Assembly: GCA_031290615.1 (NCBI GenBank)
Contig: JAITNF010000062.1
Location: 1 to 46,777 of the forward strand
DNA length: 46,777 bases
DNA from: Desulfovibrio sp.
GTDB taxonomy: Bacteria; Desulfobacterota; Desulfovibrionia; Desulfovibrionales; Desulfovibrionaceae
Direction of reading: 5' to 3'
Part shown: positions 1 to 10,261 of the stretch, piece by piece
Numbering within the stretch: the first letter of the stretch is position 1
Layout: every line of letters begins with the position of its first letter
The notes under the pieces: model-generated
Told to the model about the DNA's origin: nothing
Seen by the model: only the letters and a program-made list of their open reading frames with translations
The model's database searches: none
Made by a program: the position numbers and the translations under genes

Positions 1-462
1 TTTAGGCGTACCGCTACCAGGTATGACAAGTCAAACATAATGTTTTGGTTGTGGTGTTTATTTTGATTGTGACAGAACTGAGAAATATGTGATGATAACT
101 ATTGAAATTTTTGGATAAAGGATATTTACCATGACTATATACAATATACAATTATGTTTATTTTGTACGATTTAGATAATCTTGATCAAGATTATCTGAT
201 TTTGCTTAATAAGATATATAAAATAAGCAAGGTTCCGCTATATTCTATCATGTTCTATATTTAAATCCAAATCCGCATTGTGTATTCCCGCCGCGCGGAA
301 ATAGTATAGCCCATATTAATAATTTGTGCAATTAATGAGTCCTAAGCCCAGGCCCTGTGAGCGGTTACGATTTCTGGAGGAAAATCACTCAAAGCTGCGA
401 TGAATTTATTCCAAACCTCCTCCGTAGTGTTGAACTTCTTGGATCATTCTAATTGCCGTCAT

Positions 463-1830
463 GCTACTCCGCATACAGCATAGTTTGAAGTTGTTCCACT
501 CTGCGAGAGTTCATCCGCGCCGCCGAATTTGTCAATAATATCATTTACGTTGCTGTGTTGAGAAATGGGAGGAAATTTCAGCACATCCGGCAAGGTGAAG
601 TTCGCCGCTTGCGGCGTATTTTTCCAGCAGGGCGTCCAGAATTTCGCGAACCTCCGGGCCATACGCGCTGAAGAATGCGGCCCGTTCTTTTTTCACACGG
701 TCGGCGCGCTGGCGGCTGGTGAACCAGGCGCGTTGAAGGCTAGAGGACAGAGCAGGTCAAAGGGAGCGGCTTCCGCCCTACCCGCCACGCCTGTTCGGCA
801 ACGATTGAGAATTCAATGCCGCGCTCGGCAAGCTGCCGGATAATACCTACACGCTGGCGCAGGTCATACGGACCGATGCAAAGCGTACGCACTTTTTCGG
901 CTATATAGTCGGTGAGCTTGACGACTCAGAGTTCGTCGGCATCAAGCTCGTGGTTGAGTTTCGGCGACAATTTCCACTTCCACCTGTCCGCCGTCAAAGT
1001 AATATTTTCGTGGAAGCCGGGGGGCACAATGTCGGAAGATGGGAAAGAATCGCCGTAGGGCGCGGAGGGATTCACACAGCACGGCAACGGATTCTGTATT
1101 CTGTTCATCGTATGCGTCCACGGTCAATGTCTCGGTCTGCGCGGCAAAGGCGGGAGCTCCGTCAAAGTCCCGAATCGGCAAAGTTACGCGTACCCGTGCC
1201 TGTGTAATTGAGTATATGGAGCGGCAGCCGTAATTGCGGCAGCCGTAATTGGGGTATTATCGGACAAGATCGGTGTTCAGATTGCCGAGCGTTGTGCGCA
1301 TTTCCGAGGCATGTTCCTGAGCAACACAAACAACACAAAAGACTATAGTCTTGTCGAACTGGTTGGTCTTTTTCAAAAAATCGGTAAGGTTCCGGGGCCG
1401 GCTTGCGGTGGCTTATTGCGTGATGATGCGATACACGCGATAGGAATCAAGAAATCCGTCCTCAATTCCCTGACGAGAGGCTGTACTGACGAGATTGCCA
1501 AAATACTAGTAAGTATCGCGGTTTTCGTCGCGCAAGTGGCGGTCATGCCAAGTTGGTTATGCGGGAGAGAAGTATTCGAAGATTTCGGCGTAATCCCTGG
1601 CCTGTTGCAAACAGTCGGCGGTGGGGTGAGCTTCTGACTTGGCCTCGACAACGGCAATGGGAACATCGCGGGATAACACAGAATATAGTTGCGCGGCTGC
1701 CGTGTACGATGGATGCGACCCATCCGTGATGGATGGATTGGATGGATGTTGACCGATCTACCAGCCGGCGGCCTGTAAAGCGAATCTGTGTTCGGCAGGT
1801 GTCGACTTCGGTCGGAATGGGTCAATTCTT
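463..1830 (-). pseudogene. hsdR: Type I restriction-modification HsdR (R subunit) remnant, frameshifted and internally deleted
   Basis: Minus-strand fragments in several frames: N-terminal 'VPIAVVEAKSEAHPTADCLQQARDYAEIFEY'; 'FLKKTNQFDKTIVFCVVCVAQEHASEMRTTLGNLNTDLVR'; 'DFDGAPAFAAQTETL'; 'KYYFDGGQVEVE'; 'LRVVKLTDYIAEKVRTL'; C-terminal 'TLPDVLKFPPISQHSNVNDIIDKFGGADEL' and 'RRVEQLQTMLYAE*' in another frame. Most of the helicase core is missing. Confidence 0.85.
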
Positions 1831-2174
1831 AAGTCTCACAGCCATATTTGTCATGGCGCAAGCTGTGCTGTATGGAAGCCTGCATTGGCCATATACGGCA
1901 GAGATTATCATTCTCGACCTTCGGGACGATCTTGTGTTATTTGACGGCGAGATTATGCCCATAAAAAACCTCACCGGGGAAGAGTTGGAAAAATTCCGCG
2001 ACGAAGGGGAGACTGCATTTCGGAACTGACGCATATCCTTAGACTATGTACATTACGACGTGCAGAACTACCTGAATTCATGACAATGTGGTGAAAAATG
2101 CGTTGCGCAGCTCGCGCAAGCGCGAGAATTACTACTTGACCGCACGCCGGTGTGGATGTATATTATCTTTTCAG

Positions 2175-2250
2175 GGGCCCATAGCTCAATTGGCAGAGCT
2201 TCCGGCTCATAACCGGCTGGTTCCAGGTTCAAGTCCTGGTGGGCCTACCA
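2175..2250 (+). tRNA. tRNA-Met (anticodon CAT)
   Basis: Cloverleaf GGGCCCATAGCTCAATTGGCAGAGCTTCCGGCTCATAACCGGCTGGTTCCAGGTTCAAGTCCTGGTGGGCCTACCA with encoded CCA. CAT could also be Ile2, but Met is preferred. Confidence 0.93.
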
Positions 2251-2738
2251 AATATCTTTCCTTTATGGCACGACACACACAAGACAAAATGGACAAGCAG
2301 AGCTCTTGCGCCTGTGGTCACAAAGCATGTGTCCTGCATCAAGGAGCCTAAGGCCTTAGCCTCTCTTTTACGGACATAGACGATTATTCCGGGCGCGGCT
2401 TTGCGCATAGATCCCTATGTTTTTGTTCGCCCGAAAGAATTACGTTTCGCTGAATGGGCAGAATTGGACGGAGAACAGTGCCATGAATATCACCAATCAG
2501 GTCACGGAAGCGGGGGACGAGTCTAGCTGCACAAGTCGGAAGGCCGAACGATGAGCATGCATATCGCGCACCGCCGCAAGATGGCAGACCACGATTGCTG
2601 AGAACTACGCCGTCTCAGTTCATCAGTTTATGTACTGCTCTAAATGTTTATTTCCGATATTAAGCTATACCTTCAGTGGGTTATCCTCAAGTACAGCCAA
2701 CATTTTCTTTACCTAGCAGCTAAATTCATCTTTAATTT

Positions 2739-2764
2739 AAAAAATAGAGGTACCTCTATTTTTT
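2739..2764. promoter_or_regulatory. Perfect 26-bp palindrome, candidate MarR operator
   Basis: AAAAAATAGAGGTACCTCTATTTTTT, directly upstream of a -35 box (TTGACT 2766-2771; -10 TATATC 2789-2794; 17-bp spacer). Confidence 0.75.
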
Positions 2765-2801
2765 CTTGACTCCACCGAGATTGCCCCTTATATCTCAATT
2801 C

Positions 2802-2815
2802 AAGAGGTACATCTT
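2802..2815. promoter_or_regulatory. Second, imperfect copy of the operator motif
   Basis: AAGAGGTACATCTT shares AGAGGTAC with the upstream palindrome; lies near the predicted transcription start. Confidence 0.6.
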
Positions 2816-2836
2816 ATTAATCACGAAGAGAATCAT

Positions 2837-3109
2837 ATGTTTGATTTTTTAACAAAAAATCACCGTTCAGGGCATCATCATTTTGGACATCGCCACTCAT
2901 CGGAGCATGATCACGGCTTCGGAGTATCAAGGCTACACCAATGGCTGCATCGGCATGCCGACGGCATACGGCATGTTCAGACTCTGGAAATGAATCCAGC
3001 CCAATGCCCTCACTGCGACAGGCACTGCCCTTTGTCCGCTCCCAAGTGCGGCCAGGGAAAAGCATTTGCTTTACAATATTATACAGAACAAATTAAGGAA
3101 TTAATATGA
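2837..3109 (+). CDS. Small His-rich/Cys-containing protein, putative metal-binding
   Basis: MFDFLTKNHRSGHHHFGHRHSSEHDHGFG...CPHCDRHCPLSAPKCG; stop overlaps the next start (ATGA); RBS-like GAAGAGA upstream. Confidence 0.75.
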   Translation: MFDFLTKNHRSGHHHFGHRHSSEHDHGFGVSRLHQWLHRHADGIRHVQTLEMNPAQCPHCDRHCPLSAPKCGQGKAFALQYYTEQIKELI

Positions 3110-3654
3110 ACGAAAACAATGCCACACCTGATACAACGGTGCATAATGAAACGCTGACGGTGCTTTTTCATCACGCTGTCAAAATCATGGTTCGCATATA
3201 CCATCACCAGGGACATGCCGAGCATGCGCAGACGCATATCCTTGCCATATTGAAAGCCCATGGGTCTATAAATCAACGGGAGTTGTTGGAAATGCTCAAT
3301 GTCCGCTCAACTTCTTTAAGTGAGCTTTTAGACAAACTTGAACACCGGGGTTTCATCACGCGCGCGCGCGACGAGCGGGACAAACGTAACTTTATCATTA
3401 CGGCCACGGAACAAGGCAAGGCCACTACGGAAGGTCATGAGGACGCACGGCAAAAAAACGCGGATGCCCTCTTTGCCTCTCTCTCTGACGAAGACCGACA
3501 AAAATTAGGAGAACTTCTGGGCAAGCTTGTCAACGCTTGGAGGAAAAAATTCTCTGGGCATGATTCAAAACATGAATGCGGCCACAATCACCACAGGCCC
3601 TGGCATGAACATGAATGCGGGCATGAACATCATATCAGTGCGTTCCGCCCTTGA
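3106..3654 (+). CDS. MarR-family transcriptional regulator with His/Cys-rich C-terminal tail
   Basis: wHTH core 'HAQTHILAILKAHGSINQRELLEMLNVRSTSLSELLDKLEHRGFITRARDERDKRNFIITATEQGK'; tail 'HDSKHECGHNHHRPWHEHECGHEHH'. Confidence 0.9.
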   Translation: MNENNATPDTTVHNETLTVLFHHAVKIMVRIYHHQGHAEHAQTHILAILKAHGSINQRELLEMLNVRSTSLSELLDKLEHRGFITRARDERDKRNFIITATEQGKATTEGHEDARQKNADALFASLSDEDRQKLGELLGKLVNAWRKKFSGHDSKHECGHNHHRPWHEHECGHEHHISAFRP

Positions 3655-3678
3655 CTAAGATGAAGTAAACCGCCAACC

Positions 3679-3702
3679 AGCGCCCGTAGCAATGCGGGCG
3701 CT
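3679..3702. terminator. Hairpin downstream of marR, possible terminator
   Basis: AGCGCCCG-TAGCAATG-CGGGCGCT, perfect 8-bp stem 3' of the MarR stop; no immediate U-run. Confidence 0.45.
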
Positions 3703-4695
3703 ATCGCTCCTTACACTATTTTCTTCAACTTTCCATTTTACCCGGAGCAGCCCAATGTTGCTTGCCAAAAATTGTAACCCCATTCCTCAAGTTTTGGAGA
3801 ATGAGAATTACAAGGTGCATGATTTTTTCCTGAAAATCCCCATTGCGAAAATGGTTAATACCTAATTATCCAACAGAAGAGGCGATAGCAATCTCCACTC
3901 CCTTAAATTTTCCCCCTCCCCATATCACGTCCAAAGATGCGCAAAATCACCTAACGATATCCAGAAATATTTGGGATATCTCTTGGGGTATTTTTTCTTT
4001 AATTAAAAATTCATTATAAATTTAAAATATATATTAATATTAATCTAGCTCTGGCACGGCATTGACTTTGTCGTAAGCCGCCAGAATACGTCCAACGGAC
4101 TCAAGGCCGCGCTTCTGTTCCTGAGCCTTTTACACTTCAAGACGCGCAACCTTTGCGGCCAATTTCCGGACTTCGGCTTGCAGATTTTCCTTTTGCGCGG
4201 CCACATGATTTTTAACCGCCAACGCCTTGGTCTGCTGTGCAATAATGTACCGCGCCTGCTTCAAGGCATCTTTGTTAGTTGAACATGGAAGCTGCGGGCA
4301 GCATAGGCTGTTCAGCCAGTTCCTTTTTCGCCTCCTGAGCCCTGACGCTCATAAGACAGCACACATTCACGCATGGCCACTTCTGTCCTGTTCCAGCACG
4401 GCGTTCATACCCTACTCCTCCAGGTGCATGGAACTGATCATTTCTTGCTGCTGTTTGAACTCATTGCGGCAATTCCGTTTGCAGTTTTTTCAGGTTTTCC
4501 CTCGGATATCTTTAAAATTCGTTGACGGGTACGCTAGATCACATCGCAGTCATTTCATAATGGAGACGCTACTTCGCCGTTGATAAATTTGTGCCAGAAG
4601 ACGTGGATGTTTCCACGTGCCAAAAAATTCATTGAAATATTATTTAGATTCGCGTCCGATTATTCACTCAGAATATAAGGGAAAAAATAAATTTT

Positions 4696-5169
4696 ATGAA
4701 AAAGATCCAATTTGGTGCTTCAAATTTGTTGGAACTATCAAGAAAGAAAGTTCCAAAATTTTGCAATAGCATTATTATATTTTATGGCAATCAATTAAGA
4801 AGACGCATATCTAAAATTTTTTGTGTATTGCCAGGTAATGGATTGTCTTCTAAAAAAATGTTCTTTCGTTTCCTTAAGTCATTACCTGATGAAGACAAAT
4901 TTGGGGGTCAGGCATTAGGTACTTATAATAAACAAATCTGCTTTGAAAATTATTCTTCTGAACCAATTTTCCGTGATTATTTTAAAAAATGGTTTAACTC
5001 TCAGGAACTATATTGGGAAAATAACTGTAATAGATTGATTAAACGCTGGATAAAAGATCATGCTGAGCTAGTAAAAATTTTTCAAAAAGATTTTAAGGAC
5101 GTTTTTGGGCATGTTCAAAAAAAGCTAAGTAATTCTTGTTGCATTGTCAGCGTAACAATTACTATGTAA
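4696..5169 (+). CDS. Hypothetical protein (157 aa, AT-rich)
   Basis: Uninterrupted ORF starting MKKIQFGASNLLELSRKK; no recognised domain. Confidence 0.4.
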   Translation: MKKIQFGASNLLELSRKKVPKFCNSIIIFYGNQLRRRISKIFCVLPGNGLSSKKMFFRFLKSLPDEDKFGGQALGTYNKQICFENYSSEPIFRDYFKKWFNSQELYWENNCNRLIKRWIKDHAELVKIFQKDFKDVFGHVQKKLSNSCCIVSVTITM

Positions 5170-5326
5170 TAATTTGTAATTTAGAGTTTTAATGATTTTG
5201 GCGCTACTTTTGCATTTCTCTTAACTCCTGCTCTTATTGGCTTCCAGCAGCAGCTTCGGCAACGCGATGCCGGAGCTACTTTTATTTTTGTCACTGTCAA
5301 CCGGTCTATTCTGTAGTGGGAAGCAG

Positions 5327-5706
5327 ATGATGCAAAAACTCAAAATGCACTCCCCGGACATAACCTAGGACAATATCGCCCGCATCCGCGAACTGTTCCC
5401 CAACTGCGTTACCGAAGCTCGTGACGCAGAAAAAATAAGGCTTGCTGTAGATTTTGACCTATTACGACAAAATCTTTCCGCCTCACTGGTAGAAGGCCCT
5501 CAGAAACGCTACCGCCTTGACTGACCGGGAAAGAAGGAGACTTTTCTCACGGCCAACGCACCCATTGCCAAAATCTTGCGCCCCTGCCGGGAAGAAAGCG
5601 TAGATGTTGGCACTATCGAGAACTTGTACATTGAGGGAGACAACCTTGACGCGCTCAAGCTGCTTCAGGAGTCTTACCTCGGCAAGATCAAGATGATTTA
5701 TTATGA
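5327..5706 (+). pseudogene. Type III R-M methyltransferase (Mod) N-terminal remnant
   Basis: One frame: MMQKLKMHSPDIT*DNIARIRELFPNCVTEARDAEKIRLAVDFDLLRQNLSASLVEGPQKRYRLD*PGKKETFLTANAPIAKILRPCREESVDVGTIENLYIEGDNLDALKLLQESYLGKIKMIYY; in-frame TAG (5366) and TGA (5522); truncated just before the DPPY catalytic motif. Confidence 0.9.
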
Positions 5707-5861
5707 GTTCTATTTGATTATGATCATCTCTTCCTACTTGCGCTGCGTCAAAAAAATGCGTACCAGACTGACAGAACAAACTGTCGACAAATTTTTCAAC
5801 GCGCCCTGTGAGCTTACCGGAACTTTCCGGACAAAACGCCGCATTCTCCACGGAGGCTGTC

Positions 5862-6659
5862 ATGCAAGACACTTTTGACAAGACGCCTGTTCTGCCGGGT
5901 GTAAAACCTGTGCTGGAGCTGCTTTCGCGCGATCCCGGACGCATAGACCTTGTTTACTGCAAAAAAGGTCTACGCAGTCACGAGGCGCTGGAGGCTCAAA
6001 AGCTGTGTCGTCAGAACGGCCTGCGCTTCACCCTGGTGGAGCAGGCGGTTCTGGACCATATGTGCCGCGACGCCCGGCGAGGAAAAACTGCCGTAGCTCA
6101 TCAGGGTCTTGTGGCGCGTCTGACTCCGAGCGCCTATTGCAGACTTGACGAAATGCTCTCCTCCGTCACAGACGCGCCGCTGCCCCTGGCACTGGCTCTT
6201 GATCAAGTGCAGGACCCCGGCAATGTCGGATCCCTTGCCCGCACTCTCTACGCCCTAGGCGGTGCGGGCATCATTCTGCCCCTACACAACAGCGCCCATC
6301 TTGGCCCGGCTGCGCATAAAGCCGCAGCTGGAGCCTTGGAACATATGCCACTAGCGCGGGTGGCAAACCTCGGGCACGCCCTGGACAAGGCCGAGGAAAG
6401 GGGCTTTGTCATTTACGGAACCGGCTGCGGAGAAAAATCCGTTGGCCAGTTCACGCGTAACGCCTTTGCCGAACATCTGCGCCTGCCCGCTGTGCTGGCA
6501 TTCGGCAATGAGCAGAAAGGTTTGCGTCCCGGTGTTGCGAAACGTTGCACCTGCCTGTTGCACATTCCAACGGCGCGAGACTTTGACTCTTTCAATGTTG
6601 CCCAAGCCGGAGCCATACTGCTTGGCCTTGCCGCCGCACGACACGCGAACCGCACATAG
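5862..6659 (+). CDS. rlmB: TrmH/SpoU-family RNA 2'-O-methyltransferase (RlmB-like)
   Basis: SPOUT motifs 'LALDQVQDPGNVGSLARTLYALGGAGIILP', 'AVLAFGNEQKGLRPGVAKRCTCLLHIPTARDFDSFNVAQAGAILL'; start chosen after GGAGG. Confidence 0.88.
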   Translation: MQDTFDKTPVLPGVKPVLELLSRDPGRIDLVYCKKGLRSHEALEAQKLCRQNGLRFTLVEQAVLDHMCRDARRGKTAVAHQGLVARLTPSAYCRLDEMLSSVTDAPLPLALALDQVQDPGNVGSLARTLYALGGAGIILPLHNSAHLGPAAHKAAAGALEHMPLARVANLGHALDKAEERGFVIYGTGCGEKSVGQFTRNAFAEHLRLPAVLAFGNEQKGLRPGVAKRCTCLLHIPTARDFDSFNVAQAGAILLGLAAARHANRT

Positions 6660-6852
6660 ACCTCTTGTTGTCTCTTTCGACAGTACCCAAAAACAATAGG
6701 GCATTGCGGTTCCCGTTGTTGTTCAGACTTTTCATACTATTGTCCTGGAAAGAAGATCAGTCATGATTGACCCTTGACGGCACTTGACGTATTTTTGCCC
6801 AAGCGGAAACATTATTTGCAAAAAAAAACAGACAGGCAACACGGAGCACCGC

Positions 6853-8586
6853 ATGGCAGCAAACAGTGAAGACAAGACCACTCAGACCTCCACGGAGAAC
6901 ATCAGGGAAATCCCGGGCGTTAATTTTATCCGCGCGCAAATCCGGCTCGACAACGACCGCGGAACCTACGATGGGCGGGTATGCACGCGATTTCCCCCGG
7001 AACCCAACGGCTATCTGCACCTCGGGCATACAAAGTCCGTCTGCCTCAATTTCGGAGTGGCTGCAGAATTTGGTGGGCAGTGCAATCTGCGCTTTGACGA
7101 CACCAATCCCACTAGAGAAGAAACCGAGTATGTGGATTCCATTCGGGAAGACGTACGCTGGCTTGGCGGCGACTGGCAGGATCGGGAATTCTACGCCTCG
7201 GACTATTTTGAACAGCTCTATGCCCATGCCGAAGAACTGATCAAAATGGGCAAGGCCTATGTGGATGACCTCTCCGCCGACGACATTCGGAAATATCGCG
7301 GAACCCTGACGGAACCCGGCAGAGAGAGCCCCTGGCGTGACCGCGGCGTGGAAGAAAACCTCGGACTGTTCCGCCGTATGCGCGCCGGAGAATTTCCTGA
7401 CGGCACGCGGGTGCTGCGGGCCAAAATTGACATGGCCGCGTCCAACCTTGTCATGCGCGACCCCACGCTCTACCGCATCCGCCATGCCGGGCATCACCGC
7501 ACCGGCAACAAATGGTGCATCTATCCTCTATATGACTACACCCACTGCCTTTCCGATTCGCTGGAAGGTATCACGCATTCGCTCTGCACCCTGGAATTCG
7601 TGAACAACAAGGAACTGTACGACTGGGTACTGGACACGCTCAACGTCTACCATCCGCGCCAGTACGAATTTGCTCGTCTCAACGTCACCTGTACCATACT
7701 CTCCAAGCGCAAGCTCATTCAGCTTGTAGAGGGCGGACATGTGAACGGCTGGAACGACCCCCGCATGCCCACCCTGTGTGGCCTGCGCCGCCGGGGCGTC
7801 CCCCCCGGAGCACTGCGTGAGTTCTGCGCGCTGGTGGGCATGGCGCGGGTCAATTCCACAGTGGAATACGCCATGCTGGAGTTCTGCATCCGCGAATATC
7901 TCAACGGACATACCCCGCGCTTCATGGCCGTGCTTGATCCCATAAAGGTGGTCATAGAAAACTACCCCGAGGACCGGGTGGAGGAATTCGACATGCCTCT
8001 CCACCCCGAGGACGACTCCTACGGCAGCCGCAAGGTGCCCTTTTCCCGCGAACTCTGGATTGAGCGGGATGATTTTCGCTTTGTTCCGCCAAAAAAATAC
8101 TACAGGCTGACCCTCGGCTCTGAAGTACGCCTGCGCTACGCCTATTTTATCACCTGCCGGGAAGCAATTGTGGATTCCGATGGCAAAGTGACGGAACTGC
8201 GTTGCGTCTATGATCCGCAAAGCCGCAGCGGGCAAAGCCCGGACGGCCGTCGCGTGAAAGGCACCATCCACTGGGTGAGCGCCGTCCATGCCAACTCCGC
8301 CGAAATTCGCCTGTATGATCAGCTTTTCACGGTGAAAAACCCCGACAACGCGCCGGGGGGAGGGACATTTCTGGACAATCTCAACCCGAACTCGCTGCAG
8401 ACCGTACGCGGCTGGCTGGAGCCAGCGCTGGCGGCCTTGGATCCCGGCGCACGCGTCCAGTTCGAGCGTGTGGGCTACTTCTGCAAGGACAGGGATAGCA
8501 CGCCGGAGAAGCCGGTTTTCAACCGCACTGTCACCCTGCGCGATACCTGGGCAAAAATGGAAAAAAAGGATCAAAATCATGAATGA
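6853..8586 (+). CDS. glnS: Glutaminyl-tRNA synthetase
   Basis: '[24 protein letters not shown]', '[26 protein letters not shown]', 'LSKRKL' KMSKS-like motif. Confidence 0.95.
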   Translation: MAANSEDKTTQTSTENIREIPGVNFIRAQIRLDNDRGTYDGRVCTRFPPEPNGYLHLGHTKSVCLNFGVAAEFGGQCNLRFDDTNPTREETEYVDSIREDVRWLGGDWQDREFYASDYFEQLYAHAEELIKMGKAYVDDLSADDIRKYRGTLTEPGRESPWRDRGVEENLGLFRRMRAGEFPDGTRVLRAKIDMAASNLVMRDPTLYRIRHAGHHRTGNKWCIYPLYDYTHCLSDSLEGITHSLCTLEFVNNKELYDWVLDTLNVYHPRQYEFARLNVTCTILSKRKLIQLVEGGHVNGWNDPRMPTLCGLRRRGVPPGALREFCALVGMARVNSTVEYAMLEFCIREYLNGHTPRFMAVLDPIKVVIENYPEDRVEEFDMPLHPEDDSYGSRKVPFSRELWIERDDFRFVPPKKYYRLTLGSEVRLRYAYFITCREAIVDSDGKVTELRCVYDPQSRSGQSPDGRRVKGTIHWVSAVHANSAEIRLYDQLFTVKNPDNAPGGGTFLDNLNPNSLQTVRGWLEPALAALDPGARVQFERVGYFCKDRDSTPEKPVFNRTVTLRDTWAKMEKKDQNHE

Positions 8587-10255
8587 CGAACGCAGTCGCA
8601 ACATGAAGAGCGGCCTGGAAAAAGCCCCACACAGATCTTTGCTTTACGCCCTAGGTCTGACCAGAGAGGAAATGAACCGCCCCCTCGTCGGTGTCGTAAA
8701 TGCCGCCAATGAAGTCGTGCCTGGGCATATCCATCTGAGCACGCTGGCGCTGGCCGTCAAGGCTGGCGTGCGCCTGTCCGGCGGCACGCCCCTGGAATTT
8801 CCCGCCATCGCCGTGTGCGACGGCATTGCCATGAACCACGAAGGCATGCGCTTTTCCCTGCCCTCGCGGGAATATATCGCAGATTCTATCGAAATCATGG
8901 CCCGCGCCCACGCTTTTGACGCCATGGTTTTCATCCCCAACTGCGACAAATGCGTGCCCGGCATGCTTATGGCTATGCTGCGCCTCAACCTGCCATCGGT
9001 GATGATTTCCGGCGGCCCCATGCTTCCCGGTCATCTGTCCCCGCAGGCTAAGGGCGACCTCATAACAGTGTTTGAAGCCGTGGGCCGTGTGCGCGCAGGC
9101 AAAATGACGGAAGAAGACCTCGAAAAAATGGCGGAAAAAGCCTGTCCCGGCTGCGGCTCCTGCGCTGGCATGTTCACTGCCAATTCCATGAACTGCCTGT
9201 CGGAAACCATCGGCGTAGCCCTGCCCGGCAACGGCGTCGCGCCCGCCGCGTGCGCGGCCCGCGTACGCCTTGCCAAGACGGCGGGCATGAAGGCTATGGA
9301 AATGCTGGAGAGCAATATCCGCCCGCGAGACATAGTGACGGACAAGGCCGTGGCCAACGCCGTTGCCGTGGACATGGCGTTGGGCTGTTCCACAAATACC
9401 GTCCTGCACCTGACCGCCGTCTTCGGCGAGGCGGACCTCAATATTTCCTTGGATATTTTTGACGACATCAGCCGCAAAAGCCCCAACCTCTGCAAGCTCT
9501 CGCCGGCGGGCAAGCATTTTATGGTCGATCTGGACAATGCTGGCGGCATCCCGGCGGTGATGAAGGAACTGGACAAACTCGGCCTTATTCACAAGGAATG
9601 TCTGACCGTCACCGGCAAAACCGTGGGTGAAAACATCGCCCATGCCGACATTCTGGACACAGACGTCATTCGCACCGTTGAAAACGCCTATTCCAGACAG
9701 GGCGGCATCGCCATCCTGCGCGGCAATCTGGCCCCCGACGGGGCGGTGGTGAAGCAGTCCGCCGTTACGCTCGGGATGATGCACCGCAACGTGCGCGCCC
9801 GCGTTTTCGACTCGGAAGAAGACGCCATGCGCGCCATTTTGGACGACAAAATTCAGCCCGGCGACGGTGTGGTGATACGCTATGAAGGCCCGCGCGGCGG
9901 ACCCGGCATGCGGGAAATGCTTTCCCCCACAGCCGCCATCACCGGCATGGGGCTCGGCAAAGATGTGGCACTGCTCACGGACGGACGTTTTTCCGGCGGC
10001 ACCAACGGAGCGGCCATAGGCCACATTTCACCAGAAGCGGCCGATGGCGGGGTCATTGCGCTGGTGCGCGAGGGGGACGTTATCCATATTGACATTCCCG
10101 GCCGCAAACTCGATCTGCTTGTGGACGAGGCGGAACTGGCCCGCCGCAGGGCGGAGTTTGTCATTCCGAGCAAGGACTGCCCCTATCCCGTGCTACGGCG
10201 CTATGCAAAGCTGGTCAGTTCCGCGGCCACCGGCGCGCGGTACAGCTCAGACTGA
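8579..10255 (+). CDS. ilvD: Dihydroxy-acid dehydratase
   Basis: '[20 protein letters not shown]', '[24 protein letters not shown]', '[18 protein letters not shown]', '[24 protein letters not shown]'; start overlaps glnS stop. Confidence 0.96.
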   Translation: MNDERSRNMKSGLEKAPHRSLLYALGLTREEMNRPLVGVVNAANEVVPGHIHLSTLALAVKAGVRLSGGTPLEFPAIAVCDGIAMNHEGMRFSLPSREYIADSIEIMARAHAFDAMVFIPNCDKCVPGMLMAMLRLNLPSVMISGGPMLPGHLSPQAKGDLITVFEAVGRVRAGKMTEEDLEKMAEKACPGCGSCAGMFTANSMNCLSETIGVALPGNGVAPAACAARVRLAKTAGMKAMEMLESNIRPRDIVTDKAVANAVAVDMALGCSTNTVLHLTAVFGEADLNISLDIFDDISRKSPNLCKLSPAGKHFMVDLDNAGGIPAVMKELDKLGLIHKECLTVTGKTVGENIAHADILDTDVIRTVENAYSRQGGIAILRGNLAPDGAVVKQSAVTLGMMHRNVRARVFDSEEDAMRAILDDKIQPGDGVVIRYEGPRGGPGMREMLSPTAAITGMGLGKDVALLTDGRFSGGTNGAAIGHISPEAADGGVIALVREGDVIHIDIPGRKLDLLVDEAELARRRAEFVIPSKDCPYPVLRRYAKLVSSAATGARYSSD

Positions 10256-10261
10256 CGCAGT

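Noticed and set aside
2175-2250. tRNA-Met as an attachment site for an integrated island
   Set aside because: No duplicate of the tRNA 3' end and no integrase were found in the window.
4030-4560. Minus-strand coiled-coil-like reading 'QARYIIAQQTKALAVKNHVAAQKENLQAEVRKLAAKVARLEV*KAQEQKRGLESVGRILAAYDKV'
   Set aside because: Probably a pseudogene of a phage/plasmid coiled-coil protein, but composition-driven and unassignable.
7528-8604. 358-aa minus ORF
   Set aside because: Antisense shadow of glnS; no recognisable domain.
8651-10024. 457-aa minus ORF
   Set aside because: Antisense of ilvD; His/Gly/Ala-rich translation is typical of a shadow ORF.
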